From Ilumatobacteraceae bacterium (GTDB lineage Bacteria; Actinomycetota; Acidimicrobiia; Acidimicrobiales; Ilumatobacteraceae): a DNA stretch of 64,000 nt. The notes under the pieces are model-generated. The model saw nothing but the letters and a program-made list of their open reading frames with translations, did not search any database and had not been told where the DNA came from. Positions 8,603 through 16,924 of the stretch are shown piece after piece. Made by a program: the position numbers and the translations under genes. Positions within the stretch are counted from its first letter, which is position 1, and every line of letters begins with the position of its first letter. Location of the stretch: positions 62,001 to 126,000 of the forward strand of contig JAOBWK010000070.1 of the NCBI GenBank assembly GCA_025463305.1. The letters are read 5' to 3'.

Positions 8603-10219
8603 TCATGCGATGGCCGCCTCCGCGAGGGAACGCCGAAGAGCCTGATAGTCCAACTTGCCGTTGGCGGCTCTGCCCAACGACTCGATCACGACGATCTGCT
8701 TGGGCACCTTGTATGCAGCAAGCGTCGCCCGCACGTGCTCGCGAAGATCGGCCGACCTGATCGTCGCACCAGCGGATGCTTCGACGAACGCAGTGACCGC
8801 CTCGCCGAAGCGTTCGTCGGGGACGCCGACGACTGCCGCATCGACAACTGTCGGATGGGTCTTGAGGACCTCCTCGACCTCCTCAGGAAACACCTTCTCC
8901 CCGCCCGTGTTGATGCAATGACTTCCACGTCCGAGGAGCCTCACGCGGCCGTCTGCATCAACTTCAGCGAAGTCGCCGGGAATACTCCAACGGACACCGT
9001 CAAAGATCACGAACGTCGCCGCCGACTTCGCCTCGTCCTTGTAGTACCCGATCGGGGTTCGGCCGCGGAGCGCTACCCGGCCGCGTTCTCCGCTGCCGGG
9101 AAGCACTTCGCGGCCGTCGTCGGTCAGCACCTTCGCGTTGGGTCCCAGCGCAAACACAGCAGTCTCGACAGACGATCCGCTCGACGTGGTGCTCGACGCC
9201 ATGCCGAGCGCCTCACTGCTTCCGAGGCTGTCCATCAAGAAGAGACGGTCGTTGTGGCAGAGAAGACCTGCTTTGGTCTCGGCAGACCACATCACACCAC
9301 TGGAGGCGACCACCCGGAGCGACGAAATGTTCCATCGGTCCGGGTCTTCGTCGAGCGCCCGAAGCAAGGGCTTTGCCATCGCGTCGCCGACGATCGACGT
9401 CCCCTTCACAGAATGACGTTCGATCGTCGTCAGCATTTCATTGGGATCGAATGAGCGACTCGTCATCGTGATGACACAGCCGGCGTTGCACAGGCACCAA
9501 AGCGCGTTGAGTCCCCCCGTGCCATGCATCAGCGGTGCAGCCGGCAGGTTGTTCGGTCCAGGCTTCTCGACCCGCTCGTCGAAGACGTCCCATCCGGGCG
9601 CAGCAGGCAACGGGATCCGAGAGGACGCGTCGAGCGCACCGACCAGATCGTCCTGTCGCCACATCACGCCCTTAGGCATTCCGGTCGTGCCGCCCGTGTA
9701 GAGCATGTACAGATCGTCGCCTGATCTACCCCATGACGCCTCGACGCGTACCGACATCGAACTCGCAGCAACCTCGTACGGCACAGCCCAAGTCGGACAC
9801 GCGCCTGCTCCATCATCCACCCAGATCCAGAGCCGAACCAGCGGCAGACGATCGCGCAGCACTGCACACCGCTCCGTGAAGGTCCCGTGGAAGATGACTG
9901 CGGCGGCGTCGGCGTTCGTCCACAGGTACTCGATCTCGTCGTTGGTGTACCGATAGTTGGTGTTGACGGGAACGAGTCCCGCCTTGAACAGACCGAACAT
10001 GCTTTCGAGGTACTCGGGACAGTTGTACAGGTATTGGGCGACCTTGTCTTGATGAGCGAGCCCACCTGCGAGAAGGACGGCCGCAATGCCGTCTGCGCGG
10101 CGGTCGAACTCACGCCACGACGTCTGCCGATCGCCTTGGATCTGAGCGAGAGCGTCCGGAAAGCGGTCGGCGTTCCGCTCCCATATTGCGGCAACATTCC
10201 ATCCACCGTTCTTCGACAT
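8603..10219 (-). CDS. AMP-dependent acyl-CoA synthetase/ligase (FadD-like)
   Basis: A 538-residue ANL-superfamily enzyme. It has the adenylate P-loop LYTGGTTGMPKG, the substrate/adenine region DSLGSSEALGMAS, PGDFAEVDADGRVRLLGRGSHCINTGGEKVFPEEVE (hinge and A5-A8 motifs, quoted here only as its two ends PGDFAEVD and GGEKVFPEE) and the C-terminal catalytic Lys in AANGKLDYQ. It activates a carboxylic acid to acyl-AMP and then acyl-CoA, the entry step for the catabolic genes around it. It is divergent from the flavin reductase gene. The acid cannot be predicted from sequence alone. Confidence 0.92.
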   Translation of the reverse strand: MSKNGGWNVAAIWERNADRFPDALAQIQGDRQTSWREFDRRADGIAAVLLAGGLAHQDKVAQYLYNCPEYLESMFGLFKAGLVPVNTNYRYTNDEIEYLWTNADAAAVIFHGTFTERCAVLRDRLPLVRLWIWVDDGAGACPTWAVPYEVAASSMSVRVEASWGRSGDDLYMLYTGGTTGMPKGVMWRQDDLVGALDASSRIPLPAAPGWDVFDERVEKPGPNNLPAAPLMHGTGGLNALWCLCNAGCVITMTSRSFDPNEMLTTIERHSVKGTSIVGDAMAKPLLRALDEDPDRWNISSLRVVASSGVMWSAETKAGLLCHNDRLFLMDSLGSSEALGMASSTTSSGSSVETAVFALGPNAKVLTDDGREVLPGSGERGRVALRGRTPIGYYKDEAKSAATFVIFDGVRWSIPGDFAEVDADGRVRLLGRGSHCINTGGEKVFPEEVEEVLKTHPTVVDAAVVGVPDERFGEAVTAFVEASAGATIRSADLREHVRATLAAYKVPKQIVVIESLGRAANGKLDYQALRRSLAEAAIA

Positions 10220-10307
10220 GGATCCAATCTAGGAATGATTGGCGCCCATATGACAATTCGTTCCGCCCGAGCGCACGATCCAGAGTCGGGCGTTAGCTTC
10301 GCAAGTC

Positions 10308-10811
10308 ATGTCAGACGCAGCGCCCGCCTTCGATTCCGCTCACTTCCGCCAGGTGATGGGCCACTTCCCCACCGGCGTCACGATCATCACCGGCATGGCC
10401 GGCGAGACGCCCGCCGGCTTCACGATCGGCTCGTTCACGTCGGTCTCGCTCGACCCGCCACTCGTCGGGTTCCTGCCTCAGGTCACGAGCGACACCTGGG
10501 CCGCGATGGCGCCGTCGGCGAAGTTCTGCGTGAACGTGCTCAGCGCAGCACAGGGTGCGGCCTGCTGGCGGTTCGCGAAGAAGGGTGTGGATGATCGCTT
10601 CGCCGACGTCCCGTGGCACGCAGGCACCACCGGTTCGCCGATCCTCGACGAGGCGATCGCGTGGATGGACTGCGAGGTCGAGGAGGTCCACACGATGGGC
10701 GACCACTACTTCGTCCTCGGCCGAGTCCTGGAGATGAGTCACAGCGCCGACGATCCGCAGCCGCTGCTGTTCTACCGGGGCAAGCTCGGCGGCTACCAGC
10801 TCCACGACTGA
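10308..10811 (+). CDS. Flavin reductase domain protein (HpaC-like)
   Basis: A 167-residue split-barrel FMN-binding protein. It begins FRQVMGHFPTGVTIITG and has GFTIGSFTSVSLDPPLVGF, the typical flavin-reductase signature, and DHYFVLGRVLEM near the end. Such proteins supply reduced flavin to two-component monooxygenases. No monooxygenase large subunit is visible next to it, so its partner is elsewhere or it serves another redox enzyme. Confidence 0.88.
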   Translation: MSDAAPAFDSAHFRQVMGHFPTGVTIITGMAGETPAGFTIGSFTSVSLDPPLVGFLPQVTSDTWAAMAPSAKFCVNVLSAAQGAACWRFAKKGVDDRFADVPWHAGTTGSPILDEAIAWMDCEVEEVHTMGDHYFVLGRVLEMSHSADDPQPLLFYRGKLGGYQLHD

Positions 10812-11024
10812 ACGGGGCGACTCGCCACACATCGACGCTGTCCGTCAGGCCGTGATGCTCAGGGCCGAGGAATGAGCTGAAACCAAGATGGTATAAATTG
10901 GATCCGATTGCGACTCTGTGATGTACAGTGCGGTGCTGCGAAGGCAAGGTTGCTCGGCCGCGCTGGGCACCTCGGAGGACAGCTGGAGCACCAGTTAGCC
11001 ATCCCGCCTACCAAAGGACGATTC

Positions 11025-12623
11025 GTGACGTACGACTACATCATTATTGGTGCCGGCGCTGCAGGATGTGTGCTCGCCAACCGGCTCACCGAGGATTCGT
11101 CTGTGTACGTGCTCCTCCTCGAATTCGGAGGTCGGGACACCAACCCGCTCCTTCACATCCCCAAAGGATTCTTCTTCACGCTCCAGAGCGAGCGGTACAC
11201 CTACCGCTATCCGACCCAGCCGGTCGGGCCAGGTGGGCAGAGTGAGTCATGGACACGAGGCAAGGTCAGCGGAGGATCGACTGCGATCAACGGGATGATG
11301 TACGTGCGCGGCGCGAGAGCCGACTACGACGACATCGTCCAGCGCGGCAACCCGGGTTGGGGTTGGGACGACATGCTCCCCGTCTTCAAAACGATCGAAG
11401 ATCACGATCTCGGTGCCTCCGCGATACGCGGCGAAGGCGGACCGCTCGGCGTCTCGATCTCGGTCAGCGAGCCCGACGAACCGGTGTGCCAAGCGATCGT
11501 CGGCGCCGCCGAGAAAATGGGTCTCCGACACACCGCCGACTTCAACGACGACGATGATGAGCGCATCGGATCAACGCCCTCAACGATCAAGAAAGGCATC
11601 CGTACAAGTGCCGCAAGAGCCTTCCTCCGGCCCGTGGCCAAACGCCCGAACCTCACTGTTCTGTTCCGTACCCGGGTTGGCTACCTCCGCTTCGACGGCA
11701 ACCGCGTCATCGGAGTCCGCGCCAAGACTGGAACGAGCGAACAGGACTACACCGCCACCCGTGAGGTGATCGTCGCTGCCGGCACGGTGGAGAGCGCCTT
11801 GCTACTGGAGCGCTCCGGCATCGGAAACGCTCAGGCATTGTCGGCGGCCGGCGTCGAATTGCGTGTCGAAAGCCCGAACCTCGGCGAACGAGTCATCGAA
11901 CAGCGCGGCGTGACCTTGCAGGTCAAGGTCAAAGGCAACCTCGGGCTCACGTCGAAGCTCAACACCCTTCCAAAACAAGGACTCCAGGGGGCCAAGTACC
12001 TGTTCACCCGTCGCGGACCGATCGCAACCGCCGGCTACGACCTGACGTGTGCGTTCAGATCATCGCCGGGCCTGGACCGTCCTGACATCCAAGGGATCTG
12101 GATGCCGCTGGCGTTGGACACCAGCGCAGACAAGATGAAGCTCGCCAAATACTCTGGTGCGACATTCAGCGGCTGGCAGATACGACCGTCTACCAAGAGT
12201 TCGATTCATATCGGCGGCGCACTCCCGGAGAACACGCCCGTGATCAGTCCGCGATTCCTCGAAACCGACGAAGACCGGGCAGCGACAGGTCCAATGCTCG
12301 AATGGGCGCGCCGACTCGTCGCCCAAAGCCCGATGGCCGACATCGTCGAATCAGAGGTCGTGCCAGGGCCATCGGTCTCCACTCCCGACGAAGTGATCAG
12401 ATTTGCCCAAGACACTCCGTTGGGCATCTACCACGCCGTCGGCTCGGCGGCGATGGGTCCCGCCGACGACGATGTCGTCGATCACCGGCTGCGCGTACGA
12501 GGCGTCAAGGGGCTGCGGATCATCGACGCGTCCGTCTTCGCCGAGCAGCCCGCCGGGAACACTGCTGCGCCAACGATGGCGCTGGCGTGGCGGGCCGCCG
12601 ACTTGATTCGCCAGGGCGAGTAG
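11025..12623 (+). CDS. GMC-family FAD-dependent oxidoreductase (choline dehydrogenase-like)
   Basis: A protein of 532 residues. YDYIIIGAGAAGCVLANRL is the FAD Rossmann motif at the very N-terminus, RGKVSGGSTAINGMMYVRG is the GMC signature 1, and YHAVGSAAMG (catalytic His) with GNTAAPTMALAWRAADLI closes the protein. GMC enzymes oxidise alcohols to aldehydes or ketones. GTG 11025 is chosen because AAAGGACG lies just upstream and the FAD motif then starts immediately; a longer reading from 10908 would add 39 unrelated residues. It is followed 8 bp later by an enoyl-CoA hydratase. Confidence 0.9.
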   Translation: MTYDYIIIGAGAAGCVLANRLTEDSSVYVLLLEFGGRDTNPLLHIPKGFFFTLQSERYTYRYPTQPVGPGGQSESWTRGKVSGGSTAINGMMYVRGARADYDDIVQRGNPGWGWDDMLPVFKTIEDHDLGASAIRGEGGPLGVSISVSEPDEPVCQAIVGAAEKMGLRHTADFNDDDDERIGSTPSTIKKGIRTSAARAFLRPVAKRPNLTVLFRTRVGYLRFDGNRVIGVRAKTGTSEQDYTATREVIVAAGTVESALLLERSGIGNAQALSAAGVELRVESPNLGERVIEQRGVTLQVKVKGNLGLTSKLNTLPKQGLQGAKYLFTRRGPIATAGYDLTCAFRSSPGLDRPDIQGIWMPLALDTSADKMKLAKYSGATFSGWQIRPSTKSSIHIGGALPENTPVISPRFLETDEDRAATGPMLEWARRLVAQSPMADIVESEVVPGPSVSTPDEVIRFAQDTPLGIYHAVGSAAMGPADDDVVDHRLRVRGVKGLRIIDASVFAEQPAGNTAAPTMALAWRAADLIRQGE

Positions 12624-12631
12624 TGCCCGCC

Positions 12632-13417
12632 ATGTCTGACGTCGTCCAATACGAGACCAGCGACCGAGTTGCGATCATCACCCTCAACCGTCCTGAGGCT
12701 CGCAATGCGATCAACGAAGAAGTCGCCAACGCCATGGAGGCCGCGCTCGATCAGTTCGAGGACGACCCTGAGGTGTGGATCGCTGTCCTGCGTGGCAACA
12801 CCGACGGCCAAGCCAAACCGGTCTTTTGCGCAGGCGCCGACCTGAAGGCCGTCAATGCGGGCGGAGCAACCAAGTTGGCCACCAAACGCGGAGGCTTCGC
12901 AGGGTTCGTCTACCGCGACCGTGTCAAGCCGGTCATTGTCGCCGTCGATGGTCTCGCCACGGCCGGAGGATGCGAGATCGTCCTCGGCTGCGACCTTGTC
13001 GTTGCAAGCACGCGGGCCGCGTTCGGTCTCGCCGAAGTCAAACGCAATCTGATAGCCGGCGCTGGCGGGCTGTTTCGTCTCCCGCGTGCGATCGGCCAGG
13101 CGACGGCGATGGAGATGGTCCTGACCGGCGAGCCCCTGTCGGCGAAACGCGCCTACGAACTTGGGCTGATCAGCCGCCTCGTCGAGCCCGGCGAGGCGTT
13201 CAATGAAGCGATGACGCTCGCCGGTCAGATCACCTCGGCGGCGCCACTGGCAGTCTACGCGAGCCGCCAAGTGGTGCTCGCAGCAGCGTACGAGGACGAC
13301 GCGACGCTGAAGCGGCTTACCTACAGACTGTCCAACGAAGTGCGCACCTCCGAGGACACAAAGGAAGGGTTGGCGGCCTTCATCGAGAAGCGCGCGCCGA
13401 AGTGGCAAGGCAAGTAG
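12632..13417 (+). CDS. Enoyl-CoA hydratase/isomerase (crotonase family)
   Basis: A 261-residue crotonase. The oxyanion-hole segments FCAGADLKAV and LATAGGCEIVLGCDLV, and FGLAEVKRNLIAGAGGLFRLPRAIG, are all in place. The second acidic catalytic residue position reads LIAGAGG, so it may be a hydratase or an isomerase-type member. It follows the GMC gene with the start 8 bp past the stop (an alternative GTG at 12623 overlaps that stop). The two are probably one operon in acyl-CoA breakdown. Confidence 0.9.
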   Translation: MSDVVQYETSDRVAIITLNRPEARNAINEEVANAMEAALDQFEDDPEVWIAVLRGNTDGQAKPVFCAGADLKAVNAGGATKLATKRGGFAGFVYRDRVKPVIVAVDGLATAGGCEIVLGCDLVVASTRAAFGLAEVKRNLIAGAGGLFRLPRAIGQATAMEMVLTGEPLSAKRAYELGLISRLVEPGEAFNEAMTLAGQITSAAPLAVYASRQVVLAAAYEDDATLKRLTYRLSNEVRTSEDTKEGLAAFIEKRAPKWQGK

Positions 13418-13648
13418 TCGAAAACGATCGCAACGGGGCGCGGTACCAGACCAAACGCTCGTGACCCCACTGTCTTCTCCCGGCAAGCGCCAGACGGCAA
13501 AAGACAACGGCGTCAGTTACGCGGCGACACAGATTCGAGCTGGCCGAAAGTCCATGACACCTCTCTTGAGCGACCAGAACGTCGCCGTCGACCGTGAACG
13601 CGCTGAGCGCTGCCTGGACGCGGATAGATCCCGGACACCGGACAATTC

Positions 13649-14908
13649 ATGACCCTGCTCACGAGTGCTGGCCTGTCATCCCGTAAATCACCGTCGGGTC
13701 CCGGCCGAACCTGGTTACGGGTCGGCTTGGCCGCCGGCGCCGTCGCATGGGGTGGCAACGAATTCACCCCCCTCCTCGTCCTTTACCGTCATGACCGCGG
13801 TCTGTCGGCACTCACCGTCGATCTGATGTTGGCGGCTTACGTCTTGGGAATCGTGCCGGCGCTCGTGATCGGCGGCTCGATGTCGGATCGTCACGGTCGC
13901 CGCAAATTGTTCGTGCCAGCCCCGTTCATTGCCATCGCAGGAAGCGCCGCGTTAGCTGCGGGCGCATCGGTTCCGGCGATGATCTTCGTCGGGCGAATCG
14001 TCAGCGGTGTCTCGATCGGCCTGGCGATGGCTGTGGGCACCTCGTGGATCAAGGAGCTGTCGGCCGCGCCCACGGTGTCCTCGGCGACCCGTGGAAAGCT
14101 CGACGACGGTGTCGGTGCTCGACGAGCGTCGATGTCGCTCACCGTCGGCTTCCTCCTCGGCGCCGCAGTTGCCGGGGCACTCGCTCAATGGGCACCGGCG
14201 CCGGAAGTCCTCCCGTACCTGGTGCACATCGCCCTGACGATTCCTATGGCGTTGCTCGTGCTCGGCGTGCCACAGCAAGCATCCGTTGTCGTGCACCACA
14301 CTCCCGACCGCCAGGTACACGATGCAGTGCGCTCATCGATGCTCCGCGATGCACGGTTCCTGCGGATGATCTTGCCGACCGCCCCATGGGTGTTCGGCTG
14401 CGTGGCTGTCGCATACGCTGTATTGCCCGGGCTGGTCGCAGCGCATGTCGGCGGCCTTCGAGTTGCGTTCTCGGCGCTGGCGACCGTGATCACACTCGGA
14501 TCGGGCGTGTCGGTCCAGCCCCTGGCGCGTCGGATCGACCGCTTCGGGTCTGCGCGAACACTGACGATCGCGCTCGCAATGACAGCCCTCGGGATGGCGC
14601 TTGCAGCGCTTGCCGCCGAGAAGGTGTCCGTGGCGCTGGTGCTGGTCGCTGCCGCCACACTCGGTTGTGCCTATGGCATCCACCTCGTCGCCGGCCTCCT
14701 CCACGTCCAGCGCATCGCTCGAGCCCACGAGCTCGCAGGACTGACTGCCGTCTTCTACACGCTTAGCTATCTCGGCTTCGCTGCTCCGGCCATCATGTCC
14801 GTGTTGGTGACGCACGCCTCGTATCCCATGATGCTGTCCATCGGCGCCGGAGTGGCCGCACTCTCGAGCCTGGCGCTCGCACTCGCCAACGCCGTCGAGT
14901 CCGCATAA
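13649..14908 (+). CDS. MFS transporter
   Basis: A 419-residue polytopic membrane protein with about 12 hydrophobic segments. The loop 2-3 signature is present as GGSMSDRHGRRKLF, typical of the major facilitator superfamily. The family moves small molecules with proton coupling; substrate and direction are unknown, but location among acid-activating and CoA genes suggests uptake or efflux of a pathway substrate. The 230 bp before it contains no gene I can support. Confidence 0.85.
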   Translation: MTLLTSAGLSSRKSPSGPGRTWLRVGLAAGAVAWGGNEFTPLLVLYRHDRGLSALTVDLMLAAYVLGIVPALVIGGSMSDRHGRRKLFVPAPFIAIAGSAALAAGASVPAMIFVGRIVSGVSIGLAMAVGTSWIKELSAAPTVSSATRGKLDDGVGARRASMSLTVGFLLGAAVAGALAQWAPAPEVLPYLVHIALTIPMALLVLGVPQQASVVVHHTPDRQVHDAVRSSMLRDARFLRMILPTAPWVFGCVAVAYAVLPGLVAAHVGGLRVAFSALATVITLGSGVSVQPLARRIDRFGSARTLTIALAMTALGMALAALAAEKVSVALVLVAAATLGCAYGIHLVAGLLHVQRIARAHELAGLTAVFYTLSYLGFAAPAIMSVLVTHASYPMMLSIGAGVAALSSLALALANAVESA

Positions 14909-15030
14909 CGCCTGAGCTTGACTGCCCTGAAGTCGAGGACAGCGACGCTCTTTGCCGATCTCGCTGCGTCAGATGTCTTCGTCCATGCATAGCGTCCTCC
15001 AGCGAGGCAATGGCGCCGCTAGGCATGAGT

Positions 15031-15609
15031 TCACGTGAGTGAGGCGGCAGCTATTCGCAGATCCTGGAGCGACGCGAGGGCTAGCCGAGCGAGCTCTGCG
15101 CTGTCGCTCTCTGGACCGCTCGACCACTGCAGGAAACCTTGGTGGAACGCGAGGACACCCATCTCGGCGGCCAGGCGGGCGATGGCTTCCTGGACGCCGC
15201 GGGTGACCAGTGCTTCAGACATCGCCGTAGCGAGGCCAACGCTCTTGAGGATGCTGCGCTCTTGGAGTTCGGCGCTCGAGGCGATCACAGCCTCGAGCCG
15301 GGGGGCGAGTTCGTGGTTCGCTGGCCCAAGGGCTTCGCTGGCGCGAGTTAACCCTGCCGCGATCGCGTCGAGCGGCCCTGCGTCGGCCGGTGCGGACGCA
15401 ATGCCGTCGGCGAACAACCGGCTGAGCGTCGCCTGGCCGGCGACGAGCAGCTCACGCTTGTCCGAGAAGTGCCGGAAGAACGTGCTCTTCGTGACCCCAG
15501 CGCGGTTCGCGATCTGTGCAACCGTCGTCTCGTCATAGCCCTGCTCACTGAACAGATCGACGGCGGCGACAACCAGGCGTTCTCGAGAATTCGGTTCCCA
15601 TCTGCCCAT
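15031..15609 (-). CDS. TetR/AcrR-family repressor of adjacent SDR gene
   Basis: A 192-residue protein. The N-terminal helix-turn-helix is VAAVDLFSEQGYDETTVAQIANRAGVTKSTFFRHFSDK (residues about 12-50; ends VAAVDLF and FRHFSDK). The start ATG 15609 is taken because a longer reading to 15675 runs through the inverted-repeat operator region. It is divergent from the disrupted SDR gene at 15696, with a 19-bp-arm inverted repeat between them, the classical layout for local autoregulated TetR control. Confidence 0.87.
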   Translation of the reverse strand: MGRWEPNSRERLVVAAVDLFSEQGYDETTVAQIANRAGVTKSTFFRHFSDKRELLVAGQATLSRLFADGIASAPADAGPLDAIAAGLTRASEALGPANHELAPRLEAVIASSAELQERSILKSVGLATAMSEALVTRGVQEAIARLAAEMGVLAFHQGFLQWSSGPESDSAELARLALASLQDLRIAAASLT

Positions 15610-15623
15610 CAGAACATCGTAGT

Positions 15624-15676
15624 GATGGAACTGTTGTCCCGTCGACACGGTATGGTAACGAGACAACAGTCCCATC
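15624..15676. promoter_or_regulatory. Large inverted-repeat operator between TetR and SDR genes
   Basis: Two 19-bp arms (15624-15642 and 15658-15676) are complementary at 17 positions, with core ACTGTTGTC facing GACAACAGT and a 15-bp spacer. The element covers nearly the whole 86-bp divergent promoter, so binding by the TetR protein would block both genes. Confidence 0.7.
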
Positions 15677-15695
15677 GCTTTTCGGAGGTCACGTC

Positions 15696-16609
15696 ATGCA
15701 CATTTTCATTACAGGAGGCACCGGCTTGATCGGCTCGGCCGTCGTCGCCGAGCTCCTGAGCGCTGGACACAGCGTCCTCGCTCTGACCCGATCCGACGCT
15801 TCGGCAGCGAACGCGCAACGGGCCGGCGAGGCAACGATTCGCGGCGGCCTGAACGATCTGGACGCAATCCGCCGAGGGGCCGAGCAGTCCCACGGCGCGA
15901 TCCACCTTGCGGTCGGCAACGACTTCTCCAGCCCAGAGGCGGTGGCCGCTTCGATCAACGAGGAGACGGCAGCGATCACCGCAATCGGGGAGGTCTTCGT
16001 GGGAAGCGACCGCCCGTTCTCGATCGTGTCCGGCACGCCGTGGATCCCGGGTCGAGTCTCGACCGAGGCCGACCCGCTCCCGACCGAGGGGGTCGTTGGT
16101 GGTCGAGGCCGAACCGTCACGGCAACGCTCGCGCTCGCAGAGCGCGGGGTGCGCACCTCGCGCTCGCAGAGCGCGGGGTGCGCACCTCGGCGATCCGGAT
16201 GCCTCGGACGGTTCACAACAACGGCGCCGGCGGCTTCGCTGGCTTACTGACGCAGATCGCCAGACAGACCGGCGTCTCCGGCTACCCGGGCGAAGGTGCC
16301 CAGCGCTGGCCCGCCGTCCACGCGCTCGACGCGGCGATCCTGTTCCGTCTAGCGCTCGAGAACGCCCCGGCGGGCAGTTCATGGCATGCCGTCGACGACG
16401 AAGGCGACGCCGTCCGCGACATCGCCGAGGTCATCGCGAGGAAGCTCGAGTTCGCGCTGCAGCAGGTTTCCACCGAGTCATTCGGTCCGCTCGGTCAGGT
16501 GTTCGCCATGGACCAACCGTCCTCGAGCGCGATCACCCGCACGGCAATGAACTGGACGCCGAAGCACCTGAGCCTGCTCGCCGACCTGGAGCAGAACCTC
16601 CACCCGTGA
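15696..16609 (+). pseudogene. Atypical/extended SDR (NAD-dependent epimerase-like), frameshifted by tandem duplication
   Basis: The 5' part reads MHIFITGGTGLIGSAVVAELL (quoted to its Rossmann GGTGLIG motif) and continues to about residue 150. The protein then continues in a different frame from RMPRTVHNNGAGG to LEQNLHP at 16609. Between them lies a perfect 29-bp direct duplication (16131-16188); deleting one copy joins the two frames exactly, giving an intact SDR of about 295 residues like family members that bind NAD(P). The break therefore looks recent. A sequencing or assembly error is the alternative. The Shine-Dalgarno GGAGG before ATG 15696 and the operator are intact. Confidence 0.82.
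16131..16188. repeat. Perfect 29-bp tandem duplication inside SDR gene
   Basis: Units 16131-16159 and 16160-16188 are identical (beginning GCGCTCGCAGAGCGCGGGGT). Since 29 is not a multiple of 3 the second unit shifts the frame. Inside each unit CTCGCAGAGCG is itself partly dyad-symmetric, which may have promoted slippage. Confidence 0.95.
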
Positions 16610-16756
16610 ACCGAGAGCTCCCAGGACCTGCGGCACCTCGCTCCTACCGCAAAGCTGACCATTCGGAGTTGTCGGCCGCAGCACACTCCACCGCGCTAAA
16701 TGCGGCGCCTCCGTCTGACATGGGGACGTGGCCTCCGATCAGCAGCGATTGCGGTC

Positions 16757-16790
16757 GGTGACCGGGGGGTTCGATTCCCCCAGCTCCACG
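16757..16790 (+). other. tmRNA (ssrA) 3'-end-like fragment, probable island attachment site
   Basis: GGGGGTTCGATTCCCCC followed by AGCTCCAC has the T-arm and acceptor layout of the ssrA 3' end, whose CAGCTCCAC ending is highly conserved. Nothing upstream (16610-16756) pairs as a 5' acceptor or encodes a tag peptide, so it is a fragment and not a whole RNA gene. Integrases commonly recombine at this site and leave such a fragment at island borders. A degenerate tRNA 3' end is the alternative. Confidence 0.55.
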
Positions 16791-16798
16791 CAACTTTT

Positions 16799-16830
16799 GG
16801 CCTATATGTCCTGCTTAGGACATATGGGCC
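16799..16830 (+). terminator. Hairpin after ssrA-like fragment
   Basis: A 13-bp stem with one G-T pair (GGCCTATATGTCC against GGACATATGGGCC) and a 6-nt loop begins 9 bp after the ssrA-like end. It looks like the original transcription terminator of the RNA gene, kept with the fragment. Confidence 0.65.
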
Positions 16831-16879
16831 TCTCTTGTTCAGAGGACCGAGGGCGGAAAAAGGGCGGCCGGCGACGTCT

Positions 16880-16898
16880 GGACTGCGGACTGCGGACT
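16880..16898. repeat. GGACTGC heptamer repeat, left of IS
   Basis: Two and two-thirds head-to-tail copies of GGACTGC. The same array occurs on the other side of the IS at 18599-18622 in the same orientation. Confidence 0.8.
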
Positions 16899-16924
16899 GT
16901 GCAGTTCCGGTTCATGCTTGACAC

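Noticed and set aside
845..10910. GGATCC-centred sites (about 866, 1820, 10218, 10897) as GntR operators
   Set aside because: They occur before four genes with A/T flanks, but GGATCC also appears within coding regions nearby (for example near 471, 3450 and 5618), so the evidence is too thin to annotate.
16700..16790. Complete tRNA gene ending at GCTCCAC
   Set aside because: No upstream segment pairs with the acceptor strand and no anticodon arm is found at the right distance; only the T-arm and acceptor end exist.
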